DNA of 64,000 nt from Azotobacter vinelandii CA. GTDB taxonomy: Bacteria > Pseudomonadota > Gammaproteobacteria > Pseudomonadales > Pseudomonadaceae. Below are positions 37,761 to 47,894 of this stretch, in pieces. The translations under genes were made by a program, and so were the position numbers. The stretch is taken from positions 2,408,501 through 2,472,500 of the forward strand of contig NC_021149.1 in assembly GCF_000380335.1 (NCBI RefSeq). Reading direction: 5' to 3'. Every line of letters starts with the position of its first letter. Within the stretch, counting starts at the first letter, position 1. The notes under the pieces were generated by a model. The model made no database searches and was not told the DNA's origin. It saw only the letters and a program-made list of their open reading frames with translations.

Positions 37761-38456
37761 TCAGACCTGCGCCGCGTCGATCTCCCGGTAGGCGTGCTCC
37801 AGCCAGACCTTCAGCCGCTGCCGTTCCAGCAGGTTCAGGGTATCGGAACCGGCATCGGTGCGGTTCCGCGCCGCCCAGAAGCTGTAGCCGTTGCGGTCGA
37901 TCTTGTTCATCAGCGGCGGATGCAGGCGCTTCAGGCCGACGACGGTGGCGTTCAGGTCCTGTGCGCGCTGCTGCGCCTCGGAGTTGTCCAGGGCCACGAA
38001 TTCGCCGTCGCGCACCTGGTTGCGCACCAGCACGTAGTCGAGGCGGGCGCCGAACTGGTCGAGCAGCCGCTCGAGCAGATCCACCGAGTCCTGGCCCGAG
38101 TCCATGACGTTCCAGTAGCGGATGGCGATGCCCAACTCGGCGGCCAGTTCCAGCACGCCCGACTCCTCCATCCACTGGCTGAGCGGCTGGTGGGTCTGCG
38201 CGGCGAGGTCGACGAGGATGCGCCGTTCCGGCTGCGCGCTGGCGGTTTCGAGAATGGCGTCCAGGCTCTGGTAGCTGTCGATGACGGTGGGGGAGGCGTA
38301 GTCGCCGTAGTAGCGCAGCAGGGCGCCGTGGGAACGGTCGGTATCGAAGCCGATGAACGGCAGGTCGCGGTCGATCATGTACTGGGCCAACAATCGGGCC
38401 ACCACCGATTTGCCCACGCCACCCTTTTCGCCGCCCACCAGATGAATGGTCGCCAT
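37761..38456 (-). CDS. ParA/MinD-like ATPase (MobD-like)
   Basis: 231 residues of the ParA family, with the deviant Walker A motif GGEKGGVGKS at about 8-17 and a second acidic motif in LPFIGFDTDRSHGALLRYYG. These ATPases are often found alone on mobile DNA, where they may help partition or mobilisation; no ParB partner is visible. AGGAGG lies just upstream of the ATG at 38456. Its stop lies 4 bases from that of the res remnant, so the two are convergent. Confidence 0.85.
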   Translation of the reverse strand: MATIHLVGGEKGGVGKSVVARLLAQYMIDRDLPFIGFDTDRSHGALLRYYGDYASPTVIDSYQSLDAILETASAQPERRILVDLAAQTHQPLSQWMEESGVLELAAELGIAIRYWNVMDSGQDSVDLLERLLDQFGARLDYVLVRNQVRDGEFVALDNSEAQQRAQDLNATVVGLKRLHPPLMNKIDRNGYSFWAARNRTDAGSDTLNLLERQRLKVWLEHAYREIDAAQV

Positions 38457-38586
38457 GTATTCCTCCTGAATCGGTCGCACCGAGAAAATGTCTGCAGAGT
38501 CTGACGCCTTTTCATGACCAATGGATAACGCTCCGGTTCCGGTGTTCGGGCCCGGCCTTTCCAGGGGCTCGGCTGTTCGCCGGAAC

Positions 38587-38650
38587 GGAGCGGATTTAGC
38601 CGCGATCGGAGCGGCGCCAGGCAGAAGCATCGCGAACGGGTTCGCTCCCG
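38587..38650. repeat. REP-like palindrome pair before the cation-efflux gene
   Basis: GGAGCGGATTTAGCCGCGAT (38587-38606) and ATCGCGAACGGGTTCGCTCC (38629-38648) form a head-to-head pair of the same design as the repeats at 21006 and 24731. It sits in a 373-base intergenic region with no other recognised feature. Confidence 0.7.
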
Positions 38651-38829
38651 GCGATCCCGTTTTCCCGGCAAGACCTTGAAAAGGGCGAGGGCTGCTGGCA
38701 CCTGTCTTCGCGACGGCGGCGTATCGTTCGCGCGGGATGCCGTCGCCGCCGGCCGGGATGGCAGCCCCTTGACCCTGAAGCCGCTACAGGGTGTGCAATC
38801 CCGGGAACATTCATTCGGAGAAGAAACCC

Positions 38830-39468
38830 ATGCCCGGTTGCTGCACTTCCTGCTCGTCCACGCCCTCGGCCGACCCGCGTTTTCGCCGGGCCCTGTGGCT
38901 GGCCCTGTTCATCAACGTGGCGATGTTCGCCCTGGAGATCGGTGCCGGAATCAAGGCCGGCTCGGTGTCGCTGCTGGCGGATGCCGTGGATTTCGCCGGC
39001 GATGCGGCCAACTACGGTATTTCCCTGGCCGTGCTGGCCATGGGCTTGACCTGGCGGGCGCGGGCGGCGCTGGTCAAGGGGCTCAGCATGGCGGCATTCG
39101 GTGTCTTCGTGGTGGCCAAGGCCGGCTGGGAGGCCTTCGCCGGCATTCCGCCCGAGCCGCTGACCATGGGCGTGGTCGCCGTCTTGGCGTTGCTCGCCAA
39201 CGCCGGCGTGGCGCTGATGCTTTACGCCTTTCGCGACGGCGACGCCAACATGCGTTCGGTCTGGCTGTGCAGCCGCAACGACGCCATCGGCAACCTGGCG
39301 GTGATGTTCGCCGCCGCTGGCGTGTTCGGCACCGGCTCGGGCTGGCCGGACCTACTGGTGGCATTGCTGATGGGCGCCTTGGCGCTCAGCGCGGGCGTCG
39401 CCGTGGTACGCCAGGCGCGCCAGGAACTGACGCCGGCGGTCGTCCAGGTGCCGACGCAGATCCTCTGA
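38830..39468 (+). CDS. Cation diffusion facilitator-like membrane protein
   Basis: 212 residues. A Cys-rich N-terminus (MPGCCTSC) precedes five or six membrane helices. The metal-site pattern is seen in helix 2 (LLADAVDFAGDAANYGISLA, Asp residues near 44-52) and again in SRNDAIGNLAVMFAA, as in CDF-type zinc/cobalt exporters, but the cytoplasmic C-terminal domain of full-length CDF proteins is absent. Predicted role is metal export; the substrate is not known. Confidence 0.85.
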   Translation: MPGCCTSCSSTPSADPRFRRALWLALFINVAMFALEIGAGIKAGSVSLLADAVDFAGDAANYGISLAVLAMGLTWRARAALVKGLSMAAFGVFVVAKAGWEAFAGIPPEPLTMGVVAVLALLANAGVALMLYAFRDGDANMRSVWLCSRNDAIGNLAVMFAAAGVFGTGSGWPDLLVALLMGALALSAGVAVVRQARQELTPAVVQVPTQIL

Positions 39469-39669
39469 AGCGCCCCTGTCGTGCATGAGCATGCCCCAAG
39501 CGATCCGGGACGCTGGCGGAAAGCCGGCAACGGGCGCTCCGCCGGCGCGGCTCGGCCAGGCTGACGGGCGCCGGGGAAAACGGTCACGCCGGTTTTTACG
39601 GCTTCTTTACGGCAGCGCCCCGGCGGACTGGCAATACTGGCGGCCAATCCGATCTACCCTTGCCTGCAT
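39469..39669. other. Spacer before kdpD
   Basis: 201 bases of GC-rich DNA. It presumably contains the promoter for kdpDE-kup. No gene, repeat or clear promoter motif is seen. Confidence 0.4.
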
Positions 39670-42294
39670 ATGACCCATGCCATGAACGAAGCCCGCGATG
39701 TTCCCGAGCGGACGGCCGCGCAATCCAGCCACGGCGAAGGGGGCGGCCGGCTCAGGCGCGGCCGGCTGAGGATCTATCTCGGCGCGGCGCCCGGGGTGGG
39801 CAAGACCCTGGCCATGCTCCAGGCCGCCACGGAGCTGCTGCGCCAGGGCGTCGATCTGCGGGTCGGCAGCCTCGACTGCGCCGACGATGCCGCCCGCGGC
39901 GAGCTGCGGATGCGGCTCGCCGCGCTGCCGGGCGGCCGGGAGGCGGCCGGCGAACTGGACCTCGATGCGCTGCTGGCCCGTCCGCCGGCCCTGCTGCTGG
40001 TCGACCGCCTGGCGCGCGCCAATCCGCCCGGCAGCCGCCATGCCCAGCGCTGGCAGGATGTGCAGGAACTGCTGGCCGCCGGTATCGATGTCCACGCCAC
40101 CCTCGACGTGTCGCACCTGGAAAGCCTGAAGAACCGGGTCGAAGCCCTGACCGGCCAGCCGGTGACGGAAACGTTGCCCGACTGGCTGCTGGAGGAGGCT
40201 CACGAGGTGCTGCTGATCGACTGCCTGCCGGGCGAGCTGCGCGACTTCGCGCCGACCACCCTGGCCGCGCTGCGCGCCCTGGCCCTGCAGGTGGTGGCCG
40301 GGCGCGCCGACAGCGAGGTGCAGCGCCGCTACCGGCCTTCCGGGCGCGAGGCGCCGGCCGTGCTCGGTCGCCTACTGGTGGCGGTGGACGGCGACGAGCA
40401 GTCCGAACAGTTGGTGCGCCATGCCAGCCAGGTGGCGCGCCGACGCCAGTTGCCCTGGACGCTGGTCCACGTGGACGACGGCCGCGCGCGCGGCGAGGAG
40501 TCCCGCCGCCTGCTGCAGGCGGCCCAGCGGCTGGCCGAGCGCCTGGGCGGCGAAGTGGTCGGCCTGCTCGGCGATGAGGTCGCCGATACCCTGCTACGCC
40601 ACGCCCGCGAGCGCCGCGCCAGCGTGTTGCTGGTCGGTGGCCACCGCCGCCGCTGGTTCGGCAGGGGCGTGGTCGAGCGCCTGCTACGCCGGGCGCGTGG
40701 CCTGGAGATCGGCGTGCTGGCCGCCGAAGAGGCGGTTTCCGTGCCGTCTTTCGCCGTGCGCGGCTTCGTCGCCGGTCCGCTCGACTATGCTCTGGCGCTG
40801 CTCGCCACGCTGCTGGCCAGCGCCGTGGCCTGGGGCTTCTCGCGGATGCTGGCGCTACAGAACATTTCCCTGGTGTTTCTCGCCGCTGTCCTGCTGGTCG
40901 CCGTGCGCAGCGGCTTCGGCCCCGCGCTGTGCTGCGCGCTGCTGTCCTTCTTCGCCTACGACCTGCTGTTCATCGCACCGACCTTTTCGCTGATCGTGGC
41001 GCATCGGGTGGATGTACTGGGCCTGTTGTTCTTCCTGCTCATGGCCGCGCTGACCGGCAACCTGGCGACCCGCCAGCGCCGGCAGATGCAGGCGCTGCGC
41101 GAGACCCAGGCGGAAACCGCGGCATTGCTCGATCTGACCCGCAAGCTGAGCGCCGCCACCGACCGGCGCGCGGTGCTGGCCGCCGCCGTGGAGCAGTTCG
41201 CCGCCTGGCGCGATCTCGACGTCCGCCTGCTCGGCCCCGATGGCGCCGGTGCTCTGCGGGTCGAGGCGGGCGTCGCCGGCGATCTCGGCAAAAGCGAGCG
41301 GGCCGCCGCCGAATGGGTCTGGCAGCACGAACTGCCGGCCGGCCTCGGTACCGACACCCTGCCCGACGGCCGCTGGTGGTGGTGGCCGCTGTCCGGCGAG
41401 CGCGGCCCCCTGGCCCTGCTCGGCATCGCCCCGCGGGACGGCCGGCCGCTGCCGGCGTCCCGCCGCCACCGGCTGGTCGCCCTCTGTCAGCCGCTGGCCC
41501 AGGCCCTGGCGCGCGCGCAACTGGCCGAGGAACTGCAGGCCGCCCGGCTGCGCGGGGAGACCGAGCAGTTGCGCAGCGCCCTGCTGGCTTCGGTGTCCCA
41601 CGACCTGCGCACGCCGCTCACCGTCATGCACGGCGCCATCGACAGCCTGCTGACCCTGGACGGGCAGATCGCCGCCGCCGACCGCCGCGAACTGCTGGAA
41701 AGTACCCGCGACGAGGCCGAGCGGCTCGACCGCTACATCCAGAACCTGCTGGACATGACCCGCCTCGGCCACGGCGGTCTCAAGCTGGAGCGCGACTGGG
41801 TGGCGCCGGCGGACATCGTCGCCAGCTCCCTGCAGCGCCTGCGCCCGGTGCTGGCGTCCTTCCGTCTGGAGACGCGCATCGCCGGGGAACTGCCGCTGCT
41901 GCATGTGCACGCGGCGCTGATCGAACAGGCGCTGGTCAACGTCCTGGAAAACGCCGCGCGCTTCTCGCCGCCCGGTGGCCGGCTGCGGGTGGCGGTCGAC
42001 AGCGACGGCGGCGAACTGCGCCTGTCGGTGAGCGACCAGGGACCCGGCATCCCGCCGGCGGAACGGGAAAAGATCTTCGACATGTTCTACACCGCGGCCC
42101 GTGGCGACCGCGGCGGCCCCGGCACCGGCCTGGGCCTGGCGATCTGCCAGGGCATTCTCGGCGCCCACGGCGGGCGGGTGACGGTGGGCGAGGGGCTGGA
42201 CGGGCAGGGCGCCACCCTGACCCTGCACCTGCCGTTGCAGCCGCAGCCGCCGGGCGAGAGCGAGCGCGACGACGAGGCGCCGGTCCTGCCATGA
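39670..42294 (+). CDS. kdpD: KdpD-like potassium/osmotic sensor histidine kinase
   Basis: 874 residues, normal length. The N-terminal KdpD domain has a Walker A LGAAPGVGKT (about 37-46), but the usual DELAHTN motif reads DRLARAN, so nucleotide use may be altered. A UspA-like domain (LVAVDGDEQSEQLVRHASQV), four membrane helices (about 372-465), a GAF-like region, the HisKA box SVSHDLRTPLTVMHGAIDSL and an HATPase domain (SVSDQGPGIPPAEREKIF, GTGLGLAICQGI) follow. It overlaps kdpE as ATGA. The kdpFABC pump genes are not adjacent on either side, so its target may be kup. Confidence 0.92.
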   Translation: MTHAMNEARDVPERTAAQSSHGEGGGRLRRGRLRIYLGAAPGVGKTLAMLQAATELLRQGVDLRVGSLDCADDAARGELRMRLAALPGGREAAGELDLDALLARPPALLLVDRLARANPPGSRHAQRWQDVQELLAAGIDVHATLDVSHLESLKNRVEALTGQPVTETLPDWLLEEAHEVLLIDCLPGELRDFAPTTLAALRALALQVVAGRADSEVQRRYRPSGREAPAVLGRLLVAVDGDEQSEQLVRHASQVARRRQLPWTLVHVDDGRARGEESRRLLQAAQRLAERLGGEVVGLLGDEVADTLLRHARERRASVLLVGGHRRRWFGRGVVERLLRRARGLEIGVLAAEEAVSVPSFAVRGFVAGPLDYALALLATLLASAVAWGFSRMLALQNISLVFLAAVLLVAVRSGFGPALCCALLSFFAYDLLFIAPTFSLIVAHRVDVLGLLFFLLMAALTGNLATRQRRQMQALRETQAETAALLDLTRKLSAATDRRAVLAAAVEQFAAWRDLDVRLLGPDGAGALRVEAGVAGDLGKSERAAAEWVWQHELPAGLGTDTLPDGRWWWWPLSGERGPLALLGIAPRDGRPLPASRRHRLVALCQPLAQALARAQLAEELQAARLRGETEQLRSALLASVSHDLRTPLTVMHGAIDSLLTLDGQIAAADRRELLESTRDEAERLDRYIQNLLDMTRLGHGGLKLERDWVAPADIVASSLQRLRPVLASFRLETRIAGELPLLHVHAALIEQALVNVLENAARFSPPGGRLRVAVDSDGGELRLSVSDQGPGIPPAEREKIFDMFYTAARGDRGGPGTGLGLAICQGILGAHGGRVTVGEGLDGQGATLTLHLPLQPQPPGESERDDEAPVLP

Positions 42295-42989
42295 GCGGCG
42301 TGCAGCAAAGCATCCTGGTGATCGACGACGAGGCGCAGATCCGCAAGTTCCTGCGCATCAGCCTCGTCGCCCACGGTTACCGGGTACTGGAGGCCGGCTG
42401 CGGTCGCGAGGGGCTGACGCTGGCGGCCGAGGCGCGGCCCGATCTGCTGGTGCTCGATCTGGGGCTGCCGGACATGGACGGCAAGGAACTGCTCGCCGAA
42501 CTGCGGCGCGACTCCCAGGTGCCGGTGCTGGTGCTTTCGGTACGTGCCGGCGACGGCGAGAAGGTACTGGCGCTGGACGGCGGCGCCAACGACTACGTGA
42601 CCAAGCCCTTCAGCATCCGTGAGCTGCTCGCCCGGGTGCGCGTGCTGCTGCGCCGGCCGGCTTCGCCCGGACAGGGGCCGGGCACGCTGAACTGCGGCCC
42701 GCTGGCGGTGGATCTGGACAACCGGCGGGTCGACCTCGACGGCCGGGAAATCGCCCTGACGCGCAAGGAGTACGACGTGCTGGCCATGCTCGCCCGCCAT
42801 CCGGGGCGCATCGTCACCCAGCAGCAGTTGCTCAGGGATATCTGGGGGCCGACCCATGTCGAGGACAGCCATTACCTGCGGGTGGTGGTCGGTCACCTGC
42901 GCCAGAAGCTCGGCGACGATCCCGCCGATCCCCGTTTCATCGTCACCGAGGCGGGCATCGGTTACCGCCTGCGCGAGCAGGCCCCGTGA
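42291..42989 (+). CDS. kdpE: KdpE-like response regulator
   Basis: 232 residues, OmpR/PhoB type. The receiver domain has the acidic pocket DDE near 11-13, the phospho-acceptor Asp in [20 protein letters not shown] and the Lys of [17 protein letters not shown]. The C-terminal winged helix ends with [20 protein letters not shown] followed by GYRLREQ. It is coupled to kdpD and stops 58 bases before kup, the likely regulated gene. Confidence 0.95.
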   Translation: MSGVQQSILVIDDEAQIRKFLRISLVAHGYRVLEAGCGREGLTLAAEARPDLLVLDLGLPDMDGKELLAELRRDSQVPVLVLSVRAGDGEKVLALDGGANDYVTKPFSIRELLARVRVLLRRPASPGQGPGTLNCGPLAVDLDNRRVDLDGREIALTRKEYDVLAMLARHPGRIVTQQQLLRDIWGPTHVEDSHYLRVVVGHLRQKLGDDPADPRFIVTEAGIGYRLREQAP

Positions 42990-43047
42990 GCCGCCGCCTG
43001 TTTTCCTGTCCGGGCCGGGCAGGCAGTCATTGTCCAGGAGTGCATTC

Positions 43048-44946
43048 ATGAGCGAACTCGCGCTGCAGTCGAACCACCGGCCCCAGGCCTCATCCGCGCT
43101 GGGCCTGCTGGTCGCCGCCACCGGTGTGGTCTACGGCGATATCGGTACCAGCCCGTTGTATACCCTGAAGGAAGTGTTCGCCGGTCATTACGGGGTGCGG
43201 GCCGACCACGACGGGGTGCTCGGCGTTCTGTCGCTGATTTTCTGGTCGCTGATCTGGGTGGTGTCGCTCAAGTACGTGTCGTTCATCCTGCGCGCCGACA
43301 ACGACGGCGAGGGCGGCGCGATGGCGCTGACCGCCCTGGCCCGCGGCGCCACCGCCGCTCACCCGCGCCTGAGCCGGGCGCTGGTGCTGCTCGGTCTGTT
43401 CGGCGTCGCGCTGTTCTATGGCGACAGCGTGATCACGCCGGCGATCTCCGTGCTGTCGGCGGTCGAGGGCCTGGAGCTCGCCTTCGCGGGGCTGGAGCAG
43501 TGGGTGATTCCCCTGGCGCTCGCGGTGCTGATCGCCCTGTTCCTGATCCAGCGGCACGGCACGGCGCGCATCGGCACCCTTTTCGGCCCGGTGATGGTCG
43601 CCTGGTTCGTCGTGCTCGGCCTGCTCGGCCTGTACGGCATCCTGCAGCGGCCCGAAGTGTTGCTGGCGCTCAATCCCTGGTGGGCGGCGAACTTCTTCAT
43701 CGTCCATCCGGGGCTCGGCGTGGCCATCCTCGGCGCGGTGGTGCTGGCGCTGACCGGCGCCGAGGCGCTGTATGCCGACATGGGCCACTTCGGCCGCCGG
43801 CCCATCGCCCGTGCCTGGTTCCTGCTGGTGCTGCCGGGACTGGTGCTCAACTATTTCGGCCAGGGCGCGCTGCTGCTGGCGGACCCGGAGGCGGCGCGCA
43901 ACCCCTTCTATCTGCTGGCGCCCGGCTGGGCCCTGCTGCCGATGATCGCGCTCGCCACCTTGGCCACCATCATCGCCTCCCAGGCAGTGATTTCCGGCGC
44001 TTTTTCCCTGACCCGCCAGGCGATCCAGCTCGGCTACGTGCCGCGCATGCAGGTCCAGCACACTTCCAGCGCGGAGGAGGGGCAGGTCTACATCGGCGTG
44101 GTCAACTGGGCGCTGATGGTCGGCGTGGTGCTGCTGGTGCTCGGCTTCGGCTCGTCCGGGGCGCTGGCCTCGGCCTACGGCGTGGCGGTGACCGGCACCA
44201 TGCTGATCACCACCCTGCTGGTGGCGGCGGTGATGCTGCTTTTGTGGAAGATGCCGCGCTGGCTGGCGGTCCCGCTGTTGCTGGGCTTCCTGCTGGTCGA
44301 CAGCCTGTTCTTCGCCGCCAACGTGCCGAAGATCTTCCAGGGCGGGGCCTTCCCGGTGATCGCCGGGATCGGCCTGTTCATCCTGATGACCACCTGGAAA
44401 CGCGGCAAGGAAACCCTGATCGAACGCCTGGGGGAAAGTGCCTTGCCGTTGCCGGCCTTCATCGACAGCGTGCGCCTGCAGCCGCCCCATCGGGTACAGG
44501 GCACCGCGGTGTTCCTCGCCGCCCGAGCCGACGTGGTGCCCCATGCGTTGCTGCACAACCTGCTGCACAACCAGGTGCTGCACGAGCGGGTGGTGCTGCT
44601 CACGGTGGTTTCCGAGGACACGCCGCGCGTGCCGGAAGAAAAGCGCTTCCAGGTCTACAGCTACGGTGAGGGCTTCTACCGCGTGGCACTGCACTTCGGC
44701 TTCATGGAGGAGCCGGACATTCCCGACGCCCTGCGCCTGAGCCATCTGGAAAACCTCGACTTCAGCCCCATGCGCACCACCTACTTCCTCAGCCGGGAAA
44801 CCCTCATCCCGACCCGGGGCATCGGCATGGTCTACTGGCGCGAGGCCCTGTTCGTGTTCATGCAGAAGAACGCCAACAGCAGCATGCGCTACTTCCAACT
44901 GCCGGCGAACCGGGTGATCGAGCTGGGGACGCAGGTGGAGATTTAG
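43048..44946 (+). CDS. kup: Low-affinity potassium transporter Kup
   Basis: Potassium/proton symporter of 632 residues, normal length, with about 12 membrane helices. Family signatures are clear: [20 protein letters not shown] near the N-terminus, [20 protein letters not shown] and the C-terminal cytoplasmic domain ([40 protein letters not shown]). The ATG at 43048 follows AGGAG. It is co-oriented with kdpDE and probably in the same transcript. Confidence 0.97.
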   Translation: MSELALQSNHRPQASSALGLLVAATGVVYGDIGTSPLYTLKEVFAGHYGVRADHDGVLGVLSLIFWSLIWVVSLKYVSFILRADNDGEGGAMALTALARGATAAHPRLSRALVLLGLFGVALFYGDSVITPAISVLSAVEGLELAFAGLEQWVIPLALAVLIALFLIQRHGTARIGTLFGPVMVAWFVVLGLLGLYGILQRPEVLLALNPWWAANFFIVHPGLGVAILGAVVLALTGAEALYADMGHFGRRPIARAWFLLVLPGLVLNYFGQGALLLADPEAARNPFYLLAPGWALLPMIALATLATIIASQAVISGAFSLTRQAIQLGYVPRMQVQHTSSAEEGQVYIGVVNWALMVGVVLLVLGFGSSGALASAYGVAVTGTMLITTLLVAAVMLLLWKMPRWLAVPLLLGFLLVDSLFFAANVPKIFQGGAFPVIAGIGLFILMTTWKRGKETLIERLGESALPLPAFIDSVRLQPPHRVQGTAVFLAARADVVPHALLHNLLHNQVLHERVVLLTVVSEDTPRVPEEKRFQVYSYGEGFYRVALHFGFMEEPDIPDALRLSHLENLDFSPMRTTYFLSRETLIPTRGIGMVYWREALFVFMQKNANSSMRYFQLPANRVIELGTQVEI

Positions 44947-45192
44947 AGCGTTTTCACCCGGCCCTTTCAAGGGCTTGTCCGGAGGAGCGAGGTCGATGGC
45001 GATTCGAGGGGGCGCGAATTCATTGGCGATCCCCGGATTTCGCCGAATTCTCGCCCGCCTTTTGGGGCGGACGGTATGCACGGATCGCCCCCTCTCCGCA
45101 AAGGGGAAGAGGGAACCGAAAGCCCGCTGATCGGCAAGCTTCAGGCAGGCCGCGTCCGCTCGGGCGGAGCGCCTGGCAGGGAGGGGAACGTC

Positions 45193-46086
45193 TCAGACGC
45201 CCTTGTCGAGCGGAACGAACGGTGGCATGGCCTTCTGCAACTGCTCGGCGGGACGCGGATCGAGGGTGCTGTCGCGGATGCTGTCCAGCACGTTCTTCTG
45301 GGATTCGCTGGGGGCCGTTTCCACCGCGGCGTCCATCAGGAGCCGGCCGCGCTCCTTTTCCCCTTTCCGGTAATGAACCTGACCCAGGCTCATGAGGAAC
45401 TGCGCGTCCATCACCTTGCGCACGCCGGGAGAGGGCCAGCCTTCGTAGGTGGCGTTCTTCTCCAGCGCTTCCTCCAGCAGCTCGATCGCCTCGTCATGCT
45501 TCTGCTGGGCGCTCTTCACCAGGGCGAGCTGGCTATAGACCGCGGGCGCCGGCTCCCGGGTGCTGTCCAGGGCCAGCCTGGCGTAGCGCTCGGCCTGGGC
45601 CAGGGCCGCCGGATCGGCCGGCTGGCCGTTCGCGGAGGCCTGTTTCAGGTAGGCGGTCGCCAGCTTGCTGTAGACGTTCGGTCTGGTCCGCTCGGGCAGG
45701 CCCTTGGCCAGGGCCTCCTCGAAGCTGGCGATGGCTTGTGCGTCCAGGCCGCTGCGGAACTGGCCGGTGCCGAGGATTTCCAGCAACTGGGGCGCGCGCC
45801 CGCCTCGCGCCAGCCTGGCTTCGAGAAAGGCGATGGCTTCGGCGTCGCGGCGTGCCTCCAGCAGGCAACCGGCCTTGAGTGTCACATAGGCGCGCCAGTC
45901 CTTGCCGGTGGCGTCCCCGGGTTCTTCGAGCGCCTCCAGGCGGGGCCCGATCTGCGGGCAGGCCCTGCCAAAGCCCTGGCGCCGGGCGATATCGGCCAGC
46001 GACTCCAGGCTGCCGTCGGCCGCCGGGGAGGGATTGGCGGCCGCCATGCCGGCGAGGAGAAGAATGGTTGGAGAGCGGGCTTTCAT
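45193..46086 (-). CDS. Secreted TPR-repeat protein of unknown function
   Basis: 297 residues with an N-terminal signal peptide (MKARSPTILLLAGMAAANPS, cleavage about residue 23). The rest is helical with TPR-like repeats between about 60 and 270, for example QLLEILGTGQFRSGLDAQAI, NVYSKLATAYLKQ and AVYSQLALVKSAQQKHDEAI. It is likely a periplasmic scaffold. No operon partner is evident. The 45193 end is 246 bases from kup; no terminator is clear. Confidence 0.85.
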   Translation of the reverse strand: MKARSPTILLLAGMAAANPSPAADGSLESLADIARRQGFGRACPQIGPRLEALEEPGDATGKDWRAYVTLKAGCLLEARRDAEAIAFLEARLARGGRAPQLLEILGTGQFRSGLDAQAIASFEEALAKGLPERTRPNVYSKLATAYLKQASANGQPADPAALAQAERYARLALDSTREPAPAVYSQLALVKSAQQKHDEAIELLEEALEKNATYEGWPSPGVRKVMDAQFLMSLGQVHYRKGEKERGRLLMDAAVETAPSESQKNVLDSIRDSTLDPRPAEQLQKAMPPFVPLDKGV

Positions 46087-46466
46087 GAACAGCTCCTTGT
46101 TGCCCCAATTAAGAATGGTTCGCGATTTGAGTCGCTCGGTTTCCCGCCGTCAAGCGCCCCGGATGAGGGGTTGCCCTGACCGCGCGCGGCGTTTCCTTGC
46201 TGTCCGGCCCGGGATGTGGCGGCGTGGCGCGCCGGGGGATGGCCATGGCCGGAAGGTTCCATTGGGGAAAGGCATCGGCTTCCTTGCCCGATCTTTCCGC
46301 TCCTTCGAGCATAGACGAAACCGGAGCGGCTCTAGGTGTTTAGTCCCGGAATGGGGTGGCGCCAGCCCCGGTTTCCGCTCGGATGCCGGCCGTCGCGCCC
46401 GGCGAGTGCGGTCGCGACGGCCAGGGGAGGAGCTTACCGAAATGCGCGGAAAGCCCCGTACTTCTA
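46087..46466. other. Gene-free stretch before the mobile island
   Basis: 380 bases upstream of the TPR gene start, GC-rich, with no supported gene. The IS630-type element begins at 46467; this is the last host-like DNA before the island. Confidence 0.5.
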
Positions 46467-47645
46467 GTATCTCAACACACTTCAATCTGCGGATATAGGC
46501 TGCGTAGCTTGACCCTCGCATCCTGGGTGGTGAACTGCCAGTTGATCTTGGCATCGAGCTGGTTGCGGCATTGCTGCCATGCGGCGACCTCCTTGCGCAT
46601 CCGCTCGAGGGAGTCGATGCGCCTGTCCAGGCACTGGCCGGCGAGTACGTTGATCTCGATTTCGGCCATGTTCAGCCAACTGCCATGCTTGGGGGTGTAG
46701 ACGAACTCGAAGCGATCTCTCAGGGCCTTGGCCTGCTCGGGCATAAAGGTCTCGTACAACGAGGCGGCACTGTGGGTGTTGAGGTTGTCCATCACCAGCG
46801 TGATGCGCTCGGCCCCGGACCAGGCTTGGGCGATGTCCTGCAGGAACAGCGCCCAGTCCTGCCTTTTCTTGTACTCGGTGACCTTGGCGATGCGCCGCCC
46901 GGCCAGCGGCTCACAGGCTACGAAGACGTTGCAGGTGCCAGCGCGCTCGTACTCGTATCGCGCCCGGGATGCCCCGGTACCGCCTCGAGGGGCTCGCGCA
47001 CCTGGCGGATCAGTTGCCGCGGCGTTTCGTCCATGCAGACCACCGGATGGCCTTCGTCATAGGGTCGACTGTAGACATCCAGCACCTGCTCCATGGCCGC
47101 CACGAATTCCCCGCTGGCCTTCGGCGGGATCACCCAGCCAACCTTGCGCCACGGCTTGAGTTCGTTTTTTTTAGGGCACGTCGCACCGTCTCCGACGACA
47201 GCGAGTCTACATATTCCAACTCCACCGCACGCTCGGCCAGCAGTTTGAGCGTCCAGCGCGCATGACCTTCGGGAGCAGGTCCGCAGCTCAGGGCGATCAG
47301 GCGTGCCTCGAGTTCGCCGTCGATCTTGCGGGCGTATTCGCGCCGGGGTTTCTTTCTCACCAGCACCGACTCCAGACCTTCCTGCACGCAACGCCGCTTG
47401 AGGTTGTCGATCTTGCGTTGGCTCACGCCCAGCATCTGGGCGATCTGTGCACTGGTCTTGCGCGGCCCCTGGTCTTGCGAGCGGTCGCAGGCCAGCAGGA
47501 TCAGGGCGTTGATGACTTGGCTTGCCGCGGTCCTGCCTTTGCTTGTCAGCTCTTGCAACCGCGCTCTTTCTTGAGGACTGAGGATGATTCTGTAATGTTC
47601 CATGCCGACATTATGCATGACGCAGATTTAGCTGTGTCATAACAC
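46467..47645 (-). mobile_element. IS630-family insertion sequence, 1179 bp
   Basis: The ends are imperfect inverted repeats: GTATCTCAACACACTTCAAT at the left, and GTGTTATGACACAGCTAAAT read from the right end, both followed by CTGCG. Each end is bordered by TA (46465-46466 and 47646-47647), the TA duplication typical of IS630/Tc1-type elements. The transposase reads leftwards and is broken (see next entry). Confidence 0.85.
46472..47603 (-). pseudogene. IS630-family transposase, split over three reading frames
   Basis: Starting at ATG 47603 ([16 protein letters not shown]), the HTH part reads to about 47165, where a run of eight A in the coding strand (AAAAAAAA) shifts the frame by -1; this may be programmed slippage. 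The second frame includes [20 protein letters not shown], with the first catalytic Asp. A second shift near 46968, which looks like one inserted base, leads into a third frame with VMDNLNTHSAASLYETF and SWLNMAEIEINVLAGQCLD, completing the DDE triad. The first shift could be functional; the second probably inactivates the enzyme. Confidence 0.8.
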
Positions 47646-47660
47646 TAGGGCGGGAAGGAT

Positions 47661-47894
47661 GTGTGCGCCCAGCATGGGCGCGATCTTGGAGGTGAAAGTC
47701 CTCTCGCGAGCTGACCACAGCGAGCGAAGTGAAGCACAACTGCGTGAGGGTGAGCGAGCGTGGGGAGGAAGTGTGGAGTGAAACAAGCTCGGTATTATAC
47801 CCCGACTCACATAACCTTAACTTCTCGAATCGCCCGGTGCGGACCCGCATGCCGGGTGGTGTGGCAGGGGCACAGCCTGACGGCTGCCCCCTAT
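47661..47894 (+). ncRNA. Group II intron relic lacking its ORF (5' domain I piece joined to domain V/VI)
   Basis: The sequence begins GTGTGCGCCCAGCATGGGCG and continues with GGAGGTGAAAGTCCTC, as group II introns do at their 5' ends. After about 150 bases it reads directly into a domain V-like hairpin, CGCCCGGTGCGGACCCGCAT followed by GCCGGGTGGTGT (47830-47861), and a final stem GGGGCAC...GCCCC ending in TAT. Middle domains and the maturase gene are missing. Recognition is by resemblance to known introns; boundaries are approximate. Confidence 0.55.
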
